A stretch of DNA of 64,000 nucleotides from Nonlabens arenilitoris (GTDB taxonomy: Bacteria > Bacteroidota > Bacteroidia > Flavobacteriales > Flavobacteriaceae). A program made the translations under genes and the position numbers. Positions 26,766-35,603 of this stretch are shown here, piece by piece (the first letter of the stretch is position 1; every line of letters begins with the position of its first letter). The stretch lies in NCBI RefSeq assembly GCF_002954765.1, contig NZ_MTPW01000001.1, forward strand, positions 2,059,501 through 2,123,500, given 5' to 3'. The notes beneath the pieces were generated by a model. It made no database searches, had not been told where the DNA came from, and saw nothing but the letters and a program-made list of their open reading frames with translations.

Positions 26766-28199
26766 TTAAAGTTCTTCTACTTGTTTAAGGCCTAGTTTTA
26801 TACCTTTTTCAATCATAAAAGCATAGGCTGCATCATGTTCATTAGGAATATCGCCATCGAGGATGGAGTTTTTAATCGCGCTTTTAATCATACCTATCTC
26901 TCGACATGGTTGTAAATTAAACGCTTTCATAATTTCTTCTCCACTAACTGGCGGCTGAAAGTTGCGCACATGATCACGTTCTTCAACTTCTATAATTTTA
27001 TCTCTTACTTTTTGGAAGTTGTTATGGTACTTCTTAAAGCGATATGGATTTTTTGTAGTGATGTCTGCTTCGCATAAAGTCATTAAATCTTCTATGTGAT
27101 CACCGGCGTCATGCACCAATCTACGTACGGCGCTATCTGTTGCACTTTCATCAATAACGGCTATAGGCCTAGAGGACATGCGCACCATTAACTGAACAAA
27201 CTTCATTTTATCGTTAAGTGGCATTTTTAAACGTTTGAAAAGATGATATACCATCTTTGCACCTTTAAACTCGTGTCCGTGGAAAGTCCACCCTACTTTT
27301 TTACTAAATCTTTTAGTCGGCGCCTTACCTATATCATGTAATAAAGCAGCCCATCGCAACCATAAATTGTCTGTATTGCGAGAGATGTTATCGACTACTT
27401 CTAGTGTGTGGTAAAAGTTATCTTTATGCTTTTGACCTTCTACCTCTTCAATACCTTTAAGGGCTGTAAGTTCTGGTAAAAAGTAGGGCAAGAGGCCTGT
27501 CTTTTCTAATAAAATAAAGCCATGTGATGGTTCATCACACATCATAATTTTATTTAATTCTGTGATGATGCGTTCATTAGTGATAATTTTAATGCGGCTT
27601 GCATTATTCTTTATACTATGAAATGAATCATCGTTAATCCTAAAGTTTAATTGAGCAGCAAATCTAATGGCTCGCATCATGCGCAATGGGTCATCACTAT
27701 AGGTGACGTCTGGTTCTAATGGAGTTTTAATAATCTTTTTTTCAAGATCTACCATACCGTTAAAAGGGTCTATTAATTCCCCATAGTTATCTGGGTTTAA
27801 TGAGAACGCCATAGCGTTAATGGTAAAGTCTCTACGGTTTTGATCATCTTCTAGAGTGCCATCTTCTACAATCGGATTGCGACTATCTCTAGTGTAGCTT
27901 TCTTTGCGAGCACCTACAAATTCAAGTTCAAAATCATCGGTCTTTACCATGGCGGTACCGTAGGTTTTAAAAACAGATACCTTAGTGCTTTGCGGTAACA
28001 ATTCTGCTACTTTTTGAGCTAGTTCAATACCGCTGCCTACTGCGACGATGTCTATATCTTGTTTTGCACCACGTTTGAGAAAATAGTCTCTTACAAATCC
28101 ACCTATTACATATGCGTCAACTTCTATTGCTGCTGCAGCTTCACTTATGGTTTTAAATACTGGATGTGAGATTGCATCTTTAAATTGCAGTTGCTCCAT
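26766..28199 (-). CDS. cca: tRNA nucleotidyltransferase (CCA-adding type) with HD domain
   Basis: A 477-residue enzyme of the class II polymerase-beta-like nucleotidyltransferase superfamily, expected to add or repair the 3' CCA of tRNA. The head domain has YVIGGFVRDYFL (about 30-41) and the metal-binding QDIDIVAV. RRDFTINAMAFSL and DPLRMMRAIRFAAQL (about 165-180) are the further conserved motifs. A C-terminal HD domain, LRWAALLHDIGKAPT with FHGHEFKGA, is typical of the Bacteroidota form. It lies 4 bases downstream of the threonylcarbamoyl-AMP synthase gene. A-adding-only or poly(A) activity cannot be excluded from sequence. Confidence 0.88.
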   Translation of the reverse strand: MEQLQFKDAISHPVFKTISEAAAAIEVDAYVIGGFVRDYFLKRGAKQDIDIVAVGSGIELAQKVAELLPQSTKVSVFKTYGTAMVKTDDFELEFVGARKESYTRDSRNPIVEDGTLEDDQNRRDFTINAMAFSLNPDNYGELIDPFNGMVDLEKKIIKTPLEPDVTYSDDPLRMMRAIRFAAQLNFRINDDSFHSIKNNASRIKIITNERIITELNKIMMCDEPSHGFILLEKTGLLPYFLPELTALKGIEEVEGQKHKDNFYHTLEVVDNISRNTDNLWLRWAALLHDIGKAPTKRFSKKVGWTFHGHEFKGAKMVYHLFKRLKMPLNDKMKFVQLMVRMSSRPIAVIDESATDSAVRRLVHDAGDHIEDLMTLCEADITTKNPYRFKKYHNNFQKVRDKIIEVEERDHVRNFQPPVSGEEIMKAFNLQPCREIGMIKSAIKNSILDGDIPNEHDAAYAFMIEKGIKLGLKQVEEL

Positions 28200-28203
28200 G
28201 ATA

Positions 28204-28854
28204 TTACTTTCTCAATATTTTCATTGTTCCATCATTAGAGATTTTAATGATGGATGATGGTGGGACATTAGTTTTGGCAAGTGGTAAATCTAAGATGTGA
28301 TCTATTCTACTTTTTAATTCTTCACTAATGTCTATAAATCCTACTGGAGTTTTTTCACCACTTAAGTTTGCGCTAGTTGAAACTATAGGTTTTCTTAAAC
28401 CTCTTATAAGTGCACGACATACTGGATCGTTAGTCACTCTAATGGCAAGTGTATTGTCTGTCGCAATTAGATTCTCTGCAACAGCTTTAGGTCTGTCATA
28501 GATTATAGTAAGTGGCTTTTTGTTCAATTTTAAAACTTGCCATGCCATCTCTGGCACTTCTTCAATGTAGCGATCTAGCATGTCAAAACTATCTACTAAG
28601 ATAATTAGTGATTTTGCAGGATCTCTTTCTTTAATTTTATAAAGTTCTTCTACAGCATCATAGTTAGTGGCATCACAGCCTATACCATAAATAGTGTCTG
28701 TAGGATAAAGAATGATTTTTCCTTTCTTTAAAGCAGTAACTGCTTCTCTTACATCTTCCATAGGTAAGTCAACTACTTCTTGCTTTTTCTTGCTAGGAGT
28801 GCGTCCTCTTACTTGATCTCTTCTATTTTTATCGCGTTCACTGCGTCGTGGCAT
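28204..28854 (-). CDS. tsaC: L-threonylcarbamoyladenylate synthase (Sua5/YciO/YrdC)
   Basis: A 216-residue enzyme that makes threonylcarbamoyl-AMP, the donor for t6A37 modification of ANN-decoding tRNAs. The YrdC core (about 32-213) has ILYPTDTIYGIGCDA, KERDPAKSLIILV and IVSTSANLSGEKTP. The first 30 residues are strongly basic (RRSERDKNRRDQ), probably an RNA-binding or disordered tail. It pairs with a tRNA nucleotidyltransferase gene 4 bases downstream. Confidence 0.9.
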   Translation of the reverse strand: MPRRSERDKNRRDQVRGRTPSKKKQEVVDLPMEDVREAVTALKKGKIILYPTDTIYGIGCDATNYDAVEELYKIKERDPAKSLIILVDSFDMLDRYIEEVPEMAWQVLKLNKKPLTIIYDRPKAVAENLIATDNTLAIRVTNDPVCRALIRGLRKPIVSTSANLSGEKTPVGFIDISEELKSRIDHILDLPLAKTNVPPSSIIKISNDGTMKILRK

Positions 28855-28865
28855 AATCTACTGTA

Positions 28866-29755
28866 TTATGAGACTTCTAGGTATTCAAAAGCTCTTTTTG
28901 CAAAATTACGATTAAGCTCACGACATTCCTCTAACAATCCGTCCTTTATCGTGGCATTCTTTACTTGATCTATCGCGTTATCAAAATCTGTGAATAGAGG
29001 ATTATATTTAAAATCGTAAAATTTAGAAGAATTAGGAATGACCGCTACTTTTTTTCCTAATAGCATTGACCAGTACATCGCATGGTAACTATCTGTTATA
29101 ATGTGCTCACTAGAACCTATAAAATTTATAAGTGCATCAAGGTCAACGGTATTGGAGGTGCTAGGGTATTCTTTAAATTTTGATGTTATACTAGGTTGCT
29201 GAATTGTCTTCTTATGAAAAATTACACCTATTTCTTGCGTTGTTTCATAAGAATTATCAAATAGTTGGTGTAAGCAACTCACACATGGTAGCCATTCACC
29301 AGGCATATTGTAGTCTCTGGTTCCTGCCATGCCAAATTTAGTTACATCAACGTCATAAGATTTTATTTTACCATAGAGACTAGACTTTTTTTCATTATGA
29401 CCTACACCCCATAAAACTGTTTTTTTCCATGTAGAGCTAGTTCCTGATAAAATTTCATTTGATTAGTAAAGCTTCCTCTATTTAATAGACCACCACCGCC
29501 TATAATCAAAGAGTTATTGACCATGTCGTTTATTAACTTAGTTCTGTCTTTTTTATCTGTACGTTTGTACAAGAAAATATCAGAATATTTGTTTTCTAGC
29601 TCTTTAAAATATTGATGTGGAGCACAATATAGGTCGCCTACATTAGATGCGTCATAGCGATGTATATTGATGATACCATCGTTTTTCTGATCCATACCTA
29701 GAATCTTTTTAAACGTGGCCTTCTTATAATAACTAGATTTTAATTTTTCTATCAT
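28866..29755 (-). pseudogene. Polysaccharide pyruvyl transferase-family protein, split by a one-base frameshift
   Basis: Two minus-strand frames form one protein of about 295 residues. The first (29755 to 29402) has NIHRYDASNVGDLYCAP and SLIIGGGGLLNRG, the nucleotide-binding part of the pyruvyl transferase family. It stops at LHGKKQFYGV. The second frame is open without a start through KKTVLWGVGHNEKKSS and on to 28866, with IGVIFHKK and ITDSYHAMYWSMLLGKKVAVIP, the conserved C-terminal motif. The frames meet in a run of seven A (minus strand) at 29420-29426; eight A would join them. It is either a genuine frameshift or a homopolymer error. The family acts on extracellular glycans, and glycosyltransferase genes lie next door. 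Confidence 0.78.
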
Positions 29756-29854
29756 TGACGTTTATTGATGTACAAAAATCGGGATTTACTATTTTATGTA
29801 GGTCTAGATGTAAAGATAAATGAAAACAAAGGATGTGTATTTATTAACTTCTCG

Positions 29855-29862
29855 TAGTTTTG
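29855..29862 (+). promoter_or_regulatory. Putative -7 box of the Kdo-kinase-like gene
   Basis: TAGTTTTG (TAnnTTTG) ends 5 bases before the ATG at 29867, so the transcript would be nearly leaderless if the box is used. Confidence 0.4.
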
Positions 29863-29866
29863 GCAC

Positions 29867-30631
29867 ATGAAAAGTGTATATCGAGATTCATATCAATATT
29901 TAAGACCTTCTATAGAGGACGCAATAACTCGTTTTAACCAGATAGGAAAATCATTACACGATGGGCGTAACGTGGTTAAAGTGATAGATGTAGAAGGTGA
30001 ATCTCTTAATTTTAAGAGATTTAAAAAGCCTAATACAATCAATAAAATAGTCTATAAATTTTTCAGAAAATCTAAAGCACAACGCTCCTTTGAGTATGCA
30101 ACTGTTCTTAAAGAAAAGGGCATAGGCACACCAGATCCTGTCGCTTATCTGGAAGAAGAGTCTTTGTTTAACTTTGGTACTAGTTTTTACATTTCAAAAC
30201 AATTAAATTGTGATTTTACCTATCGCGAGCTTATCAATGATGACTCGATAGAAGATAAAGAACAGATTTTAAAAGAGTTTACTAGGTTTATCTATCATAT
30301 GCACGAGGCAGGTGTTTACTTCCTAGATAATTCACCAGGAAACACATTAATCACTAAGGTAGATGATCATTATGAATTTGCTTTGGTCGATTTGAACCGC
30401 ATGAAGTTTTATAACATTCCATGGGATGATCGTCTCAAAAATTTTGAAAGACTGTCGCCACATAAATGGATGTATGAAGTAATGGGGCTAGAGTATGCTA
30501 CGCTTTCGCGAAAGCGTCCTGAGGACACCATCTCACAAATGTGGAACTACACACAGAATTTTCAAGACGCCTTTCATCGTAAGAAACGATTGAAAAAAAA
30601 GTTGAAATCTTTAATTAACGGAAAGAATTAA
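29867..30631 (+). CDS. Kdo/WaaP-type lipopolysaccharide kinase-like protein
   Basis: A 254-residue protein-kinase-fold enzyme, probably phosphorylating Kdo or heptose of the LPS inner core on the cytoplasmic side. The ATP-lysine candidate is in SLNFKRFKKP (about 45-54). The catalytic loop is HEAGVYFLDNSPGNTLI (about 147-163, with Asp and Asn in place), and the metal-binding Asp is in FALVDLNRMKF. It starts a plus-strand pair with a glycosyltransferase 2 bases downstream. An exact palindrome copy is in its C-terminal codons, encoding LSRKR (30501-30516). Confidence 0.82.
   Translation: MKSVYRDSYQYLRPSIEDAITRFNQIGKSLHDGRNVVKVIDVEGESLNFKRFKKPNTINKIVYKFFRKSKAQRSFEYATVLKEKGIGTPDPVAYLEEESLFNFGTSFYISKQLNCDFTYRELINDDSIEDKEQILKEFTRFIYHMHEAGVYFLDNSPGNTLITKVDDHYEFALVDLNRMKFYNIPWDDRLKNFERLSPHKWMYEVMGLEYATLSRKRPEDTISQMWNYTQNFQDAFHRKKRLKKKLKSLINGKN
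30501..30516. repeat. 16-bp palindrome, exact, inside the Kdo-kinase-like gene
   Basis: CGCTTTCGCGAAAGCG in the 18-bp form. It is read in the LSRKR frame and not the AFAKA frame. Confidence 0.95.
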
Positions 30632-30633
30632 TT

Positions 30634-31503
30634 ATGAAGTTAAACGAAATACCTAAGTCTTTAATATCGTCATTAAAAATGAGGTTTAAAAGTCTTGAAG
30701 ATTTAAGGAAAAGAGAAGCTGACCAAATACCCGTAATTATAACTCTAACCACTATACCTAGTAGAATAGGTACCTTACACTTAACCATACGTAGTTTATT
30801 ACTGCAAGATGCGCAACCTGAGAAAATTGTGTTGTGGCTTAATGACGACTTTAAAAATCGGGTGCCTAAAAATTTAAGTAAACTGGTAGGTGATGTATTT
30901 GAAATTAGATTCTCTCCTTATCTATTTTCACATCGCAAATTAATCCATAGTCTAGATGCTTTTCCAGATAAAATACTTGTAACTTCTGACGATGATTTAA
31001 TCTATCCTAGTGAGACATTAGGTAACTTATATCAATCACATTTAAAGCAACAAGGTCAGGTTGTAGCTCACAATTGCCGTGAAATTACTTATGAGAATGG
31101 TGTTGCACTACCATATTTAAAATGGCCTTTTACAAGAAAGCCATTAAGAAATGAGCTGTTGTTAATGCCAGTAGGTGCATTTCTAGTATTATATCCACCA
31201 GGTATTTTAAGTAAGGATGCGACAAATATTGAATTATTCACAAAAATATCGCCGCGCAGTGATGATTTATGGTTTAAAACGATGACCATTCTTAATCACA
31301 AGAAATCTGTAGCATCAATTATTCCTGCACCAGAGCCTATACCTATTTGGGGAACGCAAAAAGTCGCTTTAAAAAAGACTAATAATAATTTAGATCAAAA
31401 ACGTGTTCAATGGGAACAGATTGAAGCGTATTATGGCAATGAGTTATTAGATATTATTAATCCAGACCGCGACGATAAAGCCATAACTTTACATAACGCA
31501 TAA
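30634..31503 (+). CDS. Glycosyltransferase-like protein (GT-A fold, DDD motif)
   Basis: A 289-residue protein. The N-terminal part IPVIITLTTIPSRIGTLHLTIRSLLLQ and EKIVLWLNDDF resemble the nucleotide-sugar-binding fold of GT-A enzymes. ILVTSDDDLIYP (about 111-122) is a candidate DxD metal site. No membrane segment is seen. The sugar and acceptor are unknown; LPS or capsule assembly is inferred from the Kdo-kinase-like gene 2 bases upstream. Its last 47 bases overlap the end of a convergent glycosyltransferase gene. Confidence 0.75.
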   Translation: MKLNEIPKSLISSLKMRFKSLEDLRKREADQIPVIITLTTIPSRIGTLHLTIRSLLLQDAQPEKIVLWLNDDFKNRVPKNLSKLVGDVFEIRFSPYLFSHRKLIHSLDAFPDKILVTSDDDLIYPSETLGNLYQSHLKQQGQVVAHNCREITYENGVALPYLKWPFTRKPLRNELLLMPVGAFLVLYPPGILSKDATNIELFTKISPRSDDLWFKTMTILNHKKSVASIIPAPEPIPIWGTQKVALKKTNNNLDQKRVQWEQIEAYYGNELLDIINPDRDDKAITLHNA

Positions 31504-32221
31504 AAATACCATAGCTTCTTAAGTAGGCGATAGAGAACCCTACAAAGCCATCTAAAAACCCTAGTTGTACAAAATAATGTTTTGTAAAACCCCACATGGG
31601 CTTAATAACCATATGAAAAGCGGTAATCTTACCTACCTTTTTGTCAAAATCACGGGCTTGTAAACCAGCATATCGCTGCAGCTTATCCACGTGATGATCG
31701 ATACTGATGTATTTGTAGTGTAATAGTTTATTTTCTAGCCAGCCTACTTTACCATCAGCTTCAATTTCTGAATGTACGTGCTTGTCTACATATTTACATT
31801 TAGATTTTTTGAAAAGACGTATAACACGATCATTTTTCCATCCACTATGGCGTATCTGTTTACCCATAAAGAAGTTGCGACGCTTCATCCAGTAGCCTAC
31901 TTCTTCACGATCATCTATAGTTTCTAGTAGCGTCAGTATTTCTTCTCTTAATGCAGGTGTTACTCGCTCATCTGCATCTACTAATAGAATCCACTCATGC
32001 TTTGCCTGTGGTATAGCCCAGTTTTTTTGAGAAGCACTATGCACATACTCTCTAGTCAATAACTTTGTAATATAGGGTTGTGCTAGTTCTATAGTGTTAT
32101 CAGTGCTATTACTGTCCACTAGAATGACTTCATCACAAAAGTCAACGCTTTTTAAAACTTCAACAATATTATGTGCCTCATTGTATGCAGGTACTATAGC
32201 AGATAATGAAACTTTAGACAT
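31457..32221 (-). CDS. Glycosyltransferase family 2 (WaaE/KdtX-like)
   Basis: A 254-residue GT2 enzyme. The N-terminus has SAIVPAYNEAHNIVEVLKSV and VILVDSNSTDNT. The metal-binding DxD is in ILLVDADERVTP (about 83-94), followed by HSGWKNDRVIRLFKKSK, the segment typical of LPS-core beta-1,4-glucosyltransferases of the WaaE group. The C-terminus has a hydrophobic stretch (LGFLDGFVGFSIAYLRSYG). It should add a sugar to the LPS core. Its 3' end overlaps the convergent upstream glycosyltransferase by 47 bases. Confidence 0.88.
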   Translation of the reverse strand: MSKVSLSAIVPAYNEAHNIVEVLKSVDFCDEVILVDSNSTDNTIELAQPYITKLLTREYVHSASQKNWAIPQAKHEWILLVDADERVTPALREEILTLLETIDDREEVGYWMKRRNFFMGKQIRHSGWKNDRVIRLFKKSKCKYVDKHVHSEIEADGKVGWLENKLLHYKYISIDHHVDKLQRYAGLQARDFDKKVGKITAFHMVIKPMWGFTKHYFVQLGFLDGFVGFSIAYLRSYGIFMRYVKLWLYRRGLD

Positions 32222-32252
32222 ATGGCAAGTAGATTCTGGGGTTTAATCTGAG

Positions 32253-32260
32253 CAAAAATA
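32253..32260 (-). promoter_or_regulatory. Putative -7 box of the minus-strand GT2 gene
   Basis: Minus strand TATTTTTG, 32 bases upstream of the ATG at 32221. It forms a divergent pair with 32294-32301. Confidence 0.45.
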
Positions 32261-32293
32261 AACTTGTAATTCATATAACCGCTTATGAATCAC

Positions 32294-32301
32294 TAAATTT
32301 G
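32294..32301 (+). promoter_or_regulatory. Putative -7 box of the plus-strand GT2 gene
   Basis: TAAATTTG, 28 bases upstream of the ATG at 32329. The TTG that could be read as a start at 32299 lies inside this box, which argues for the downstream ATG. Confidence 0.5.
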
Positions 32302-32328
32302 TCGAAATTTACAGTATTATTCTTTTTT

Positions 32329-33156
32329 ATGATAGAAAATCCGTCTATATCTGTTGTCATTAGTACATATAACTCAGTAGAATGGTTAGAGAAGACCTTG
32401 TGGAGTTATGAGCATCAAATTTTTAGAGAATTTGAAATTGTAATTGCAGATGATGGAAGTGGTCAAGAGACAAAAGACTTTATTGATAATTATAGAACCA
32501 TTTCTTCAAAACCTATTATACACGTCTGGCACGAGGATAATGGTTTTCAAAAAAGTGAGATTCTTAATAAGGCATTGATGGCCTGTACTTCTTCATATGT
32601 AGTTATGACTGATGGCGATTGTATTGCAAGAGAAGATTTTTTACAGATCCATTATGAGCGCCGTTCGCCAGGATATTTTTTATCGGGTGGATATTATAAA
32701 TTACCATTAGACTTATCGCAATCCATTACTAAAGAAGATATTGCAACACAAAAATGTTTTGATTTGAAATGGTTGAAGAAGCACGGATTACCTTCTTCTT
32801 ATAAAAATCAAAAGCTCACTTCTGGGTTTGTACAGGCAGGTGTTATGGAACGATTAACGCCTACTAATGCTAGCTGGAATGGTCATAACTCTAGCGGCTG
32901 GTTAAAGGATTTAAAAGCTGTTAATGGTTTTGATGAGCGTATGCAATATGGAGGACAAGATCGCGAGCTGGGAGAACGATTATTTAATCATGGTATTAAA
33001 TCTAAACAGATTAGATATAGTGCTATATGTCTTCATTTAGATCATGCACGTGGTTATAAAAACCAAGAATCAATTGACAAAAATCTAGCAATAAGAAAAG
33101 CAACACGTAATGAAAAGAAAGACTTTACACCTTATGGAATTGTAAAAGATTCTTAA
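32329..33156 (+). CDS. Glycosyltransferase family 2 with galactosyltransferase-like C-terminus
   Basis: A 275-residue enzyme from the ATG at 32329 (an upstream TTG at 32299 lies in a promoter box and is rejected). SVVISTYNSVEWLEKTLWSY and FEIVIADDGSGQETKDF open the GT2 fold. VVMTDGDCIAREDF carries the DxD. The C-terminal part LKAVNGFDERMQYGGQDRELGERL matches the C-terminal domain of the GT7/GT27-like group. The target is probably a cell-surface glycan. It is divergent from the WaaE-like gene and convergent with a GT9 gene. Confidence 0.88.
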   Translation: MIENPSISVVISTYNSVEWLEKTLWSYEHQIFREFEIVIADDGSGQETKDFIDNYRTISSKPIIHVWHEDNGFQKSEILNKALMACTSSYVVMTDGDCIAREDFLQIHYERRSPGYFLSGGYYKLPLDLSQSITKEDIATQKCFDLKWLKKHGLPSSYKNQKLTSGFVQAGVMERLTPTNASWNGHNSSGWLKDLKAVNGFDERMQYGGQDRELGERLFNHGIKSKQIRYSAICLHLDHARGYKNQESIDKNLAIRKATRNEKKDFTPYGIVKDS

Positions 33157-33170
33157 ATGCTGTAGCTCTT

Positions 33171-34235
33171 TTAATAATTTTCTTCTACAAACGTTTTTAG
33201 TTGATCAGTCATTAATTCTGGTTGAAACTTTTGATATAGCTCTTGCGCGTGTTTTTTAAAAGCGCTCGCTTTTTTTGTACCATAAAGTTCTGGCTTTACT
33301 TCTTTAAGATGAACAGTGATATGTTTTTTCCCGTCTTCGCCAGCGTTCCATGAACGTTTGTTGATCCAAGGACTAAATATTGAAAAACTAGATATGTCCA
33401 GTGCTTTTCCCATATTGATAGCACCACCTTCATTACCTATAACAGTAGTACAATGGTAAAGAACTTTTATATAATCGCGTAAACTAGGAGTAATAGCCTT
33501 TATAAAAATGTGTTTTTGCGTTTCAGGTAGACAGGCATCATATATTTTATACGCTTCATCTTTTTGTGATGGTAGGTAGTTGAAAAGCATTTGACTACTC
33601 GTCATTTGTACTAAATGGTCTACTATCTGTGCCATATACGATAATGGTAAAGTCTTATCCTTACTAGAACCTAATGCACTCACCATAGTGATAGGTAAGT
33701 TCAAATCAAGTCCGTTTTCTGACAACCATTTTTTGCCATCCAGCTTTTCAGTATCGGTAAGATAGATTTTAGGTAGTAAATTCCATTTTACTTCATTTGT
33801 CAATGGTGTTGTAAGTAGCATACGACTACCTAGGGATAATCCTGTTTTATAAATTGCAGGATCAGGACTATTTTTGATAGCAGTTGTATAAGTCCATGGT
33901 GCAAACCACTTTTTATATCCTATTCTTTGAACAGCGCCTACTAGTCTAGATAGTAATGCACTGTTATTTTTTCCATAGGCATCAATGGAAATAGAATAGT
34001 TGTTTTTTTTGAGCTTCCGCGCAAGCGTGATAATACCTCTCCAGCTATCAAACTCATTGTTATCTACACAGATAAATTTATCAATAGCTGTGTTACCTTC
34101 TACAACAGCAAGAGCTGTTTTAGAAATAAGATAATGAATTTGAGCGTCTGGATAAATGATTTTTAACTGCTCTGCGATGATGGTACTGGTCAGTACATCA
34201 CCTATCATTTTATATTGAATGAGCAGTATATTCAC
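33171..34235 (-). CDS. Glycosyltransferase family 9 (heptosyltransferase-like)
   Basis: A 354-residue GT-B enzyme starting with GTG at 34235. NILLIQYKMIGDVLTSTIIAEQL is the GT9 opening motif, YPDAQIHYLISK follows, and TVIGNEGGAINMGKALDI (about 285-302) is the conserved nucleotide-sugar site. It should transfer heptose or another sugar to the LPS core. The start overlaps the dapD stop by one base (TAGTG), so translation is probably coupled. A decayed palindrome copy lies at 34012-34027 within the codons for LARKL. Confidence 0.88.
   Translation of the reverse strand: MNILLIQYKMIGDVLTSTIIAEQLKIIYPDAQIHYLISKTALAVVEGNTAIDKFICVDNNEFDSWRGIITLARKLKKNNYSISIDAYGKNNSALLSRLVGAVQRIGYKKWFAPWTYTTAIKNSPDPAIYKTGLSLGSRMLLTTPLTNEVKWNLLPKIYLTDTEKLDGKKWLSENGLDLNLPITMVSALGSSKDKTLPLSYMAQIVDHLVQMTSSQMLFNYLPSQKDEAYKIYDACLPETQKHIFIKAITPSLRDYIKVLYHCTTVIGNEGGAINMGKALDISSFSIFSPWINKRSWNAGEDGKKHITVHLKEVKPELYGTKKASAFKKHAQELYQKFQPELMTDQLKTFVEENY
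34012..34027. repeat. Decayed palindrome copy inside GT9 gene
   Basis: AGCTTCCGCGCAAGCG: three differences from the consensus, two of them at positions 6 and 11. Confidence 0.55.
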
Positions 34236-35050
34236 TATACTGCAACATTATACTCACGCAATGCGTCGTTCAAGGAAGTCTTTTTATTAGTACTTTCTTT
34301 GCGTTTACCTATGATTAAAGCACATGGTACATTATAAGTTCCAGAAGGAAACTCTTTTGCATAACTACCAGGAATCACTACAGATCTTTCAGGGACACGA
34401 CCTTTCATTTCGACAGGCTCATCTCCGGTAACATCGATAATCTTTGTACTCATTGTAAGTACAACGTTTGCACCTAGTACGGCTTCTTTTTCTACATGCA
34501 CTCCTTCTACAACGATGCATCTAGATCCTATAAACGCGCCATCTTCTATAATTACTGGTGCGGCTTGTAAAGGCTCTAAAACACCACCGATACCTACGCC
34601 ACCACTTAAGTGCACGTTTTTACCTATTTGTGCACAGCTACCTACTGTTGCCCAAGTATCAACCATAGTGCCTTCATCAACATATGCACCTATATTGATA
34701 TAACTAGGCATCATTATCACACCTTTTGAAATATAAGCACCATGTCTAGCAACGGCATGTGGTACAACACGTATTCCTTTATCTGCATATCCAGTTTTAA
34801 GCGGAATTTTATCGTGAAATTCTAATGGGCCACATTCAATAGTCTCCATTTTCTGTATAGGGAAATAAAGGACTACTGCTTTTTTAATCCATTCGTTTAC
34901 GACCCATCCATCGTCAGTAGGTTCTGCTACTCGCAAGGTACCGCGATCTAGCATTTCTACTACTTCTCTAATAGCAGATTGTGTCACTGCATTTTCTAGC
35001 TGGGAACGATCATCCCATGCTGCTTCTATAACGTTTTGTAATTGATCCAA
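34235..35050 (-). CDS. dapD: 2,3,4,5-tetrahydropyridine-2,6-dicarboxylate N-succinyltransferase
   Basis: A 271-residue enzyme of the succinylase route to meso-diaminopimelate and lysine. RVVPHAVARHGAYISKGVIMMPSYINIGAYVDEGT begins the hexapeptide-repeat left-handed beta-helix (about 96-230; key pieces quoted separately: GAYISKGV, SYINIGAYVDEGTMVDTWATVG). GGVGIGGVLEPLQAAPVIIED is the conserved active-site region. The length is standard. It is followed by a GT9 gene that overlaps its stop codon by one base. A TATATTTG box lies 17 bases upstream. Confidence 0.96.
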   Translation of the reverse strand: MDQLQNVIEAAWDDRSQLENAVTQSAIREVVEMLDRGTLRVAEPTDDGWVVNEWIKKAVVLYFPIQKMETIECGPLEFHDKIPLKTGYADKGIRVVPHAVARHGAYISKGVIMMPSYINIGAYVDEGTMVDTWATVGSCAQIGKNVHLSGGVGIGGVLEPLQAAPVIIEDGAFIGSRCIVVEGVHVEKEAVLGANVVLTMSTKIIDVTGDEPVEMKGRVPERSVVIPGSYAKEFPSGTYNVPCALIIGKRKESTNKKTSLNDALREYNVAV

Positions 35051-35066
35051 AGCTTATGATTTTTTA

Positions 35067-35074
35067 CAAATATA
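35067..35074 (-). promoter_or_regulatory. Putative -7 box of dapD
   Basis: Minus strand TATATTTG, 17 bases upstream of the ATG at 35050. Confidence 0.5.
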
Positions 35075-35138
35075 AATGGAAACATTTATAGGTTTTCATG
35101 CCTTGGCTCGATTTTAGTAACTAGTTCACAAATAACCT

Positions 35139-35146
35139 TATTTTTG
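35139..35146 (+). promoter_or_regulatory. Putative -7 box of ruvX
   Basis: TATTTTTG ends 8 bases before the ATG at 35155, so the leader would be very short. Confidence 0.45.
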
Positions 35147-35154
35147 CAGTCCTT

Positions 35155-35577
35155 ATGAGTAGAATACTGGCTATAGATTATGGTAAAAAACGAACTGGCA
35201 TCGCGGTAACAGATCCTATGCAAATTATTGCCTCTGGTCTGACTACTGTTGCCACGCACGAGTTGTTTGCTTTTCTAGAAAGGTATTTAAAATCAGAGGA
35301 TGTAGAGACCATCGTTATAGGTGAACCTAAACAGATGGATTATACAGATAGTGAGCTGGGCAGTGTTATTCACGCTTTCGCGAAAGCGTTACAAGAAAAA
35401 TATCCTCATATAATTATTGAAAGAGTGGATGAACGGTTTACTTCAAAAATGGCATTTCAAACCATGATAGATAGTGGATTAAGTAAGTCTAAACGTAGAA
35501 ATAAGGCGCTAGTAGATGAAATAGCAGCTACTATCATATTGCAAACATTTATGGACAAGAAAAGTCCTTTTAATTAA
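35155..35577 (+). CDS. ruvX: Holliday junction resolvase-like protein RuvX/YqgF
   Basis: A 140-residue RNase H-fold nuclease linked to 16S rRNA 5'-end maturation in E. coli. The motif ILAIDYGKKRTGIAVTD (4-20) holds the first catalytic Asp. IVIGEPK holds the catalytic Glu, and ERVDERFTSKMA with VDEIAATIILQ completes the active site. An exact palindrome copy encodes AFAKA in the helix VIHAFAKALQEK (35373-35388). The peptide deformylase gene follows after 26 bases on the same strand. Confidence 0.92.
   Translation: MSRILAIDYGKKRTGIAVTDPMQIIASGLTTVATHELFAFLERYLKSEDVETIVIGEPKQMDYTDSELGSVIHAFAKALQEKYPHIIIERVDERFTSKMAFQTMIDSGLSKSKRRNKALVDEIAATIILQTFMDKKSPFN
35373..35388. repeat. 16-bp palindrome, exact, inside ruvX
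   Basis: CGCTTTCGCGAAAGCG in the 18-bp form, read as AFAKA. Confidence 0.95.
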
Positions 35578-35603
35578 GAATAAAAATTAATCATTCAGAA
35601 CAC

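Noticed and set aside
32299..32328. TTG start adding ten residues to the plus-strand GT2 protein
   Set aside because: The TTG is within a TAAATTTG promoter box; the ATG at 32329 gives the normal family N-terminus.
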